A DNA stretch of 64,000 bases, taken from assembly GCA_963815325.1 (NCBI GenBank), contig CAWFGG010000002.1, positions 496,001 to 560,000 on the forward strand. The letters are read 5' to 3'. This DNA comes from JABDII01 sp963815325 (GTDB taxonomy: Bacteria > Gemmatimonadota > Gemmatimonadetes > Gemmatimonadales > GWC2-71-9). Position numbers and translations under genes: made by a program. Shown here one piece after another: positions 62,965 through 64,000 of this stretch. The notes beneath the pieces are model-generated. The model was not told where the DNA came from, made no database searches, and was given only the letters and a program-made list of their open reading frames with translations. Numbering within the stretch: position 1 is the first letter of the stretch; each line of letters opens with the position of its first letter.

Positions 62965-64000
62965 CTACGTTTTCCACCCCACCTCGCCACCCACCACGGT
63001 CAGCCGACACGTGTCCGGGCGAAAGTGGTAGAGCCAGTGGGTCACGTCGGGCGCATCGATCACGGCAAAGTCGGCCGCCTTGCCCACTTCGAGCGAACCG
63101 AGCTCCTGCTCCCGGCCGACCGCTCGGGCCGCGTGGAGCGTCCCGCCCTTCACCGCTTCGGCAGGCGTCAGCCCCGACAGCGTGCACGCGAGCATCAGCG
63201 CGAGGTGCATGTCATAGCTCGGGGCCGACCCGGGATTGAAATCGGTCGCCACTGCCACCGGAACCCCCGCCGCCACGAACCGTCGAGCGGCCATGGGCCG
63301 CTGCCTCAGGTACAGGGTGGCCAGGGGAAGCGCGACGGCGACCGTGCCGGAGCGCGCCATGTCCGTTATCCCTTCGGGCGAGGCGTGCTCGAGATGATCG
63401 GCGCTCACGGCCTGGACCTCCGCCGCGAGCTCCGCGCCGCCGCCCGACTCGAGCTGATCGGCGTGGAGCTTCGGCCGGAGCCCCGCCGCTTTCGCCGCGC
63501 GGAAGATCCGCCGCGCTTCGTCCACCGTAAAGGCCGTATCCTCAACGAATACGTCACAGAAATCGGCCAGGCCTTCCTCGGCAACCGCTGGAATCATCTC
63601 CTCGACTATCAGATCGACATACCGCGCCCGGTCCGTTTGCCACTCCTTCGGAATGACGTGAGCCCCGAGGAACGTCGACACGATGCGAACGGGGTGGAGT
63701 TCACGCACTCGGCGATACACCCGCAGCAACTTGAGCTCGTTCTGCGTGTCGAGTCCGTAGCCGCTCTTGCACTCGACGGTGGTGACGCCAAGCCGGACCA
63801 TCGCATCGAGAAAGGTCAGGCAGCGTTGGCTGAGCTCGTCCTCGGAGAGCGCCCGGGTGGCCGTCACCGTCGAGGCGATGCCGCCCCCGCGACGCGCGAT
63901 GTCCTGGTACGTTGCGCCGAGCAGCCGCTGCTCGAATTCCCGGGCACGCCAGCCCCCGAACGCCAGGTGCGTGTGACAGTCGATCAAGCCGGGAATCACG
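62965..64000 (-). CDS. hutI: Imidazolonepropionase, 5' end outside the window
   Basis: 344 residues are visible of a usual 400 or so; the N-terminus lies beyond the right edge. It is an amidohydrolase: metal motif PGLIDCHTHLAFGGWRAREFE, then VTTVECKSGYGLD, PKLHADQLESGGGAELA, SADHLEHASPEG and the final Asp in VAVATDFNPGSAPS. These match HutI, which hydrolyses imidazolone-5-propanoate to formiminoglutamate in histidine breakdown. The other hut genes are presumably further right. Confidence 0.93.
   Translation of the reverse strand, partial: VIPGLIDCHTHLAFGGWRAREFEQRLLGATYQDIARRGGGIASTVTATRALSEDELSQRCLTFLDAMVRLGVTTVECKSGYGLDTQNELKLLRVYRRVRELHPVRIVSTFLGAHVIPKEWQTDRARYVDLIVEEMIPAVAEEGLADFCDVFVEDTAFTVDEARRIFRAAKAAGLRPKLHADQLESGGGAELAAEVQAVSADHLEHASPEGITDMARSGTVAVALPLATLYLRQRPMAARRFVAAGVPVAVATDFNPGSAPSYDMHLALMLACTLSGLTPAEAVKGGTLHAARAVGREQELGSLEVGKAADFAVIDAPDVTHWLYHFRPDTCRLTVVGGEVGWKT

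Noticed and set aside
1..64000. CRISPR arrays, insertion sequences, prophage, tRNA or rRNA genes
   Set aside because: No spaced direct repeats, transposase motifs, att-like duplications or rRNA segments were seen. tRNAs were only scanned by eye for the T-loop consensus.

Overview
The window is high-GC, densely packed bacterial chromosome with about 50 protein genes. It has no phage, insertion sequence, CRISPR array, rRNA or tRNA that I could recognise. The gene mix is an aerobic Gram-negative one: alternative complex III, heme O synthase, TCA enzymes, transhydrogenase, many eukaryotic-type Ser/Thr kinases, and the TIGR03545/TIGR03546 pair. It suggests a Gemmatimonadota-like soil or aquatic bacterium. 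That placement is inference from gene content, not from a marker phylogeny.

Layout. 1-2.5 kb: a Cys-rich protein, then an ECF sigma factor overlapping its anti-sigma factor. 2.5-10.1 kb (minus): a full actABCDEF operon for alternative complex III behind a good sigma-70 promoter; actC is broken by four apparent one-base insertions. 10.1-13.1 kb: DUF3788, TrmJ-like methyltransferase, hydroxyisobutyrate-dehydrogenase-type reductase and ferritin. 13.2-16.4 kb: a ModB/ModC-type transporter pair and DNA polymerase IV. 16.3-22.4 kb: a Ser/Thr kinase, TetR regulator with a palindromic operator, acyl-CoA dehydrogenase and citrate synthase. 22.5-31.6 kb: arginine decarboxylase, a possible small RNA, site-2 protease, SRPBCC-TIGR01777 fusion, HD-like protein, diguanylate cyclase, a tandem pseudokinase-kinase and a cold-shock protein.

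31.5-40.2 kb (minus): IF-1, M3 peptidase, MFS exporter, FbpABC-type iron transporter, heme O synthase and DUF971. 40.3-48 kb: aconitase, a short primary-type sigma factor, a heavily frameshifted secreted-protein gene and pntAA-pntAB-pntB. 48-53.8 kb: radical SAM protein, TIGR03545/TIGR03546, homoserine kinase and threonine synthase. 53.8-64 kb: a peroxiredoxin with an in-frame UGA, a PQQ-type sugar dehydrogenase, EttA, a secreted or outer-membrane protein, ArgE-type deacylase, AguB, AguA, a class V aminotransferase and partial HutI.

Together the genes cover respiration (ACIII, CtaB, Pnt), the TCA cycle (GltA, AcnA), threonine synthesis (ThrB, ThrC) and a complete arginine-agmatine-putrescine route (SpeA, AguA, AguB). 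The most striking observation is at 53783-54364. A secreted peroxiredoxin carries TGA exactly where the peroxidatic Cys belongs, the reading frame continues for 118 codons, and a compact hairpin fitting the bacterial SECIS pattern lies just after the TGA. This is a probable selenoprotein whose mature form has no other Cys.
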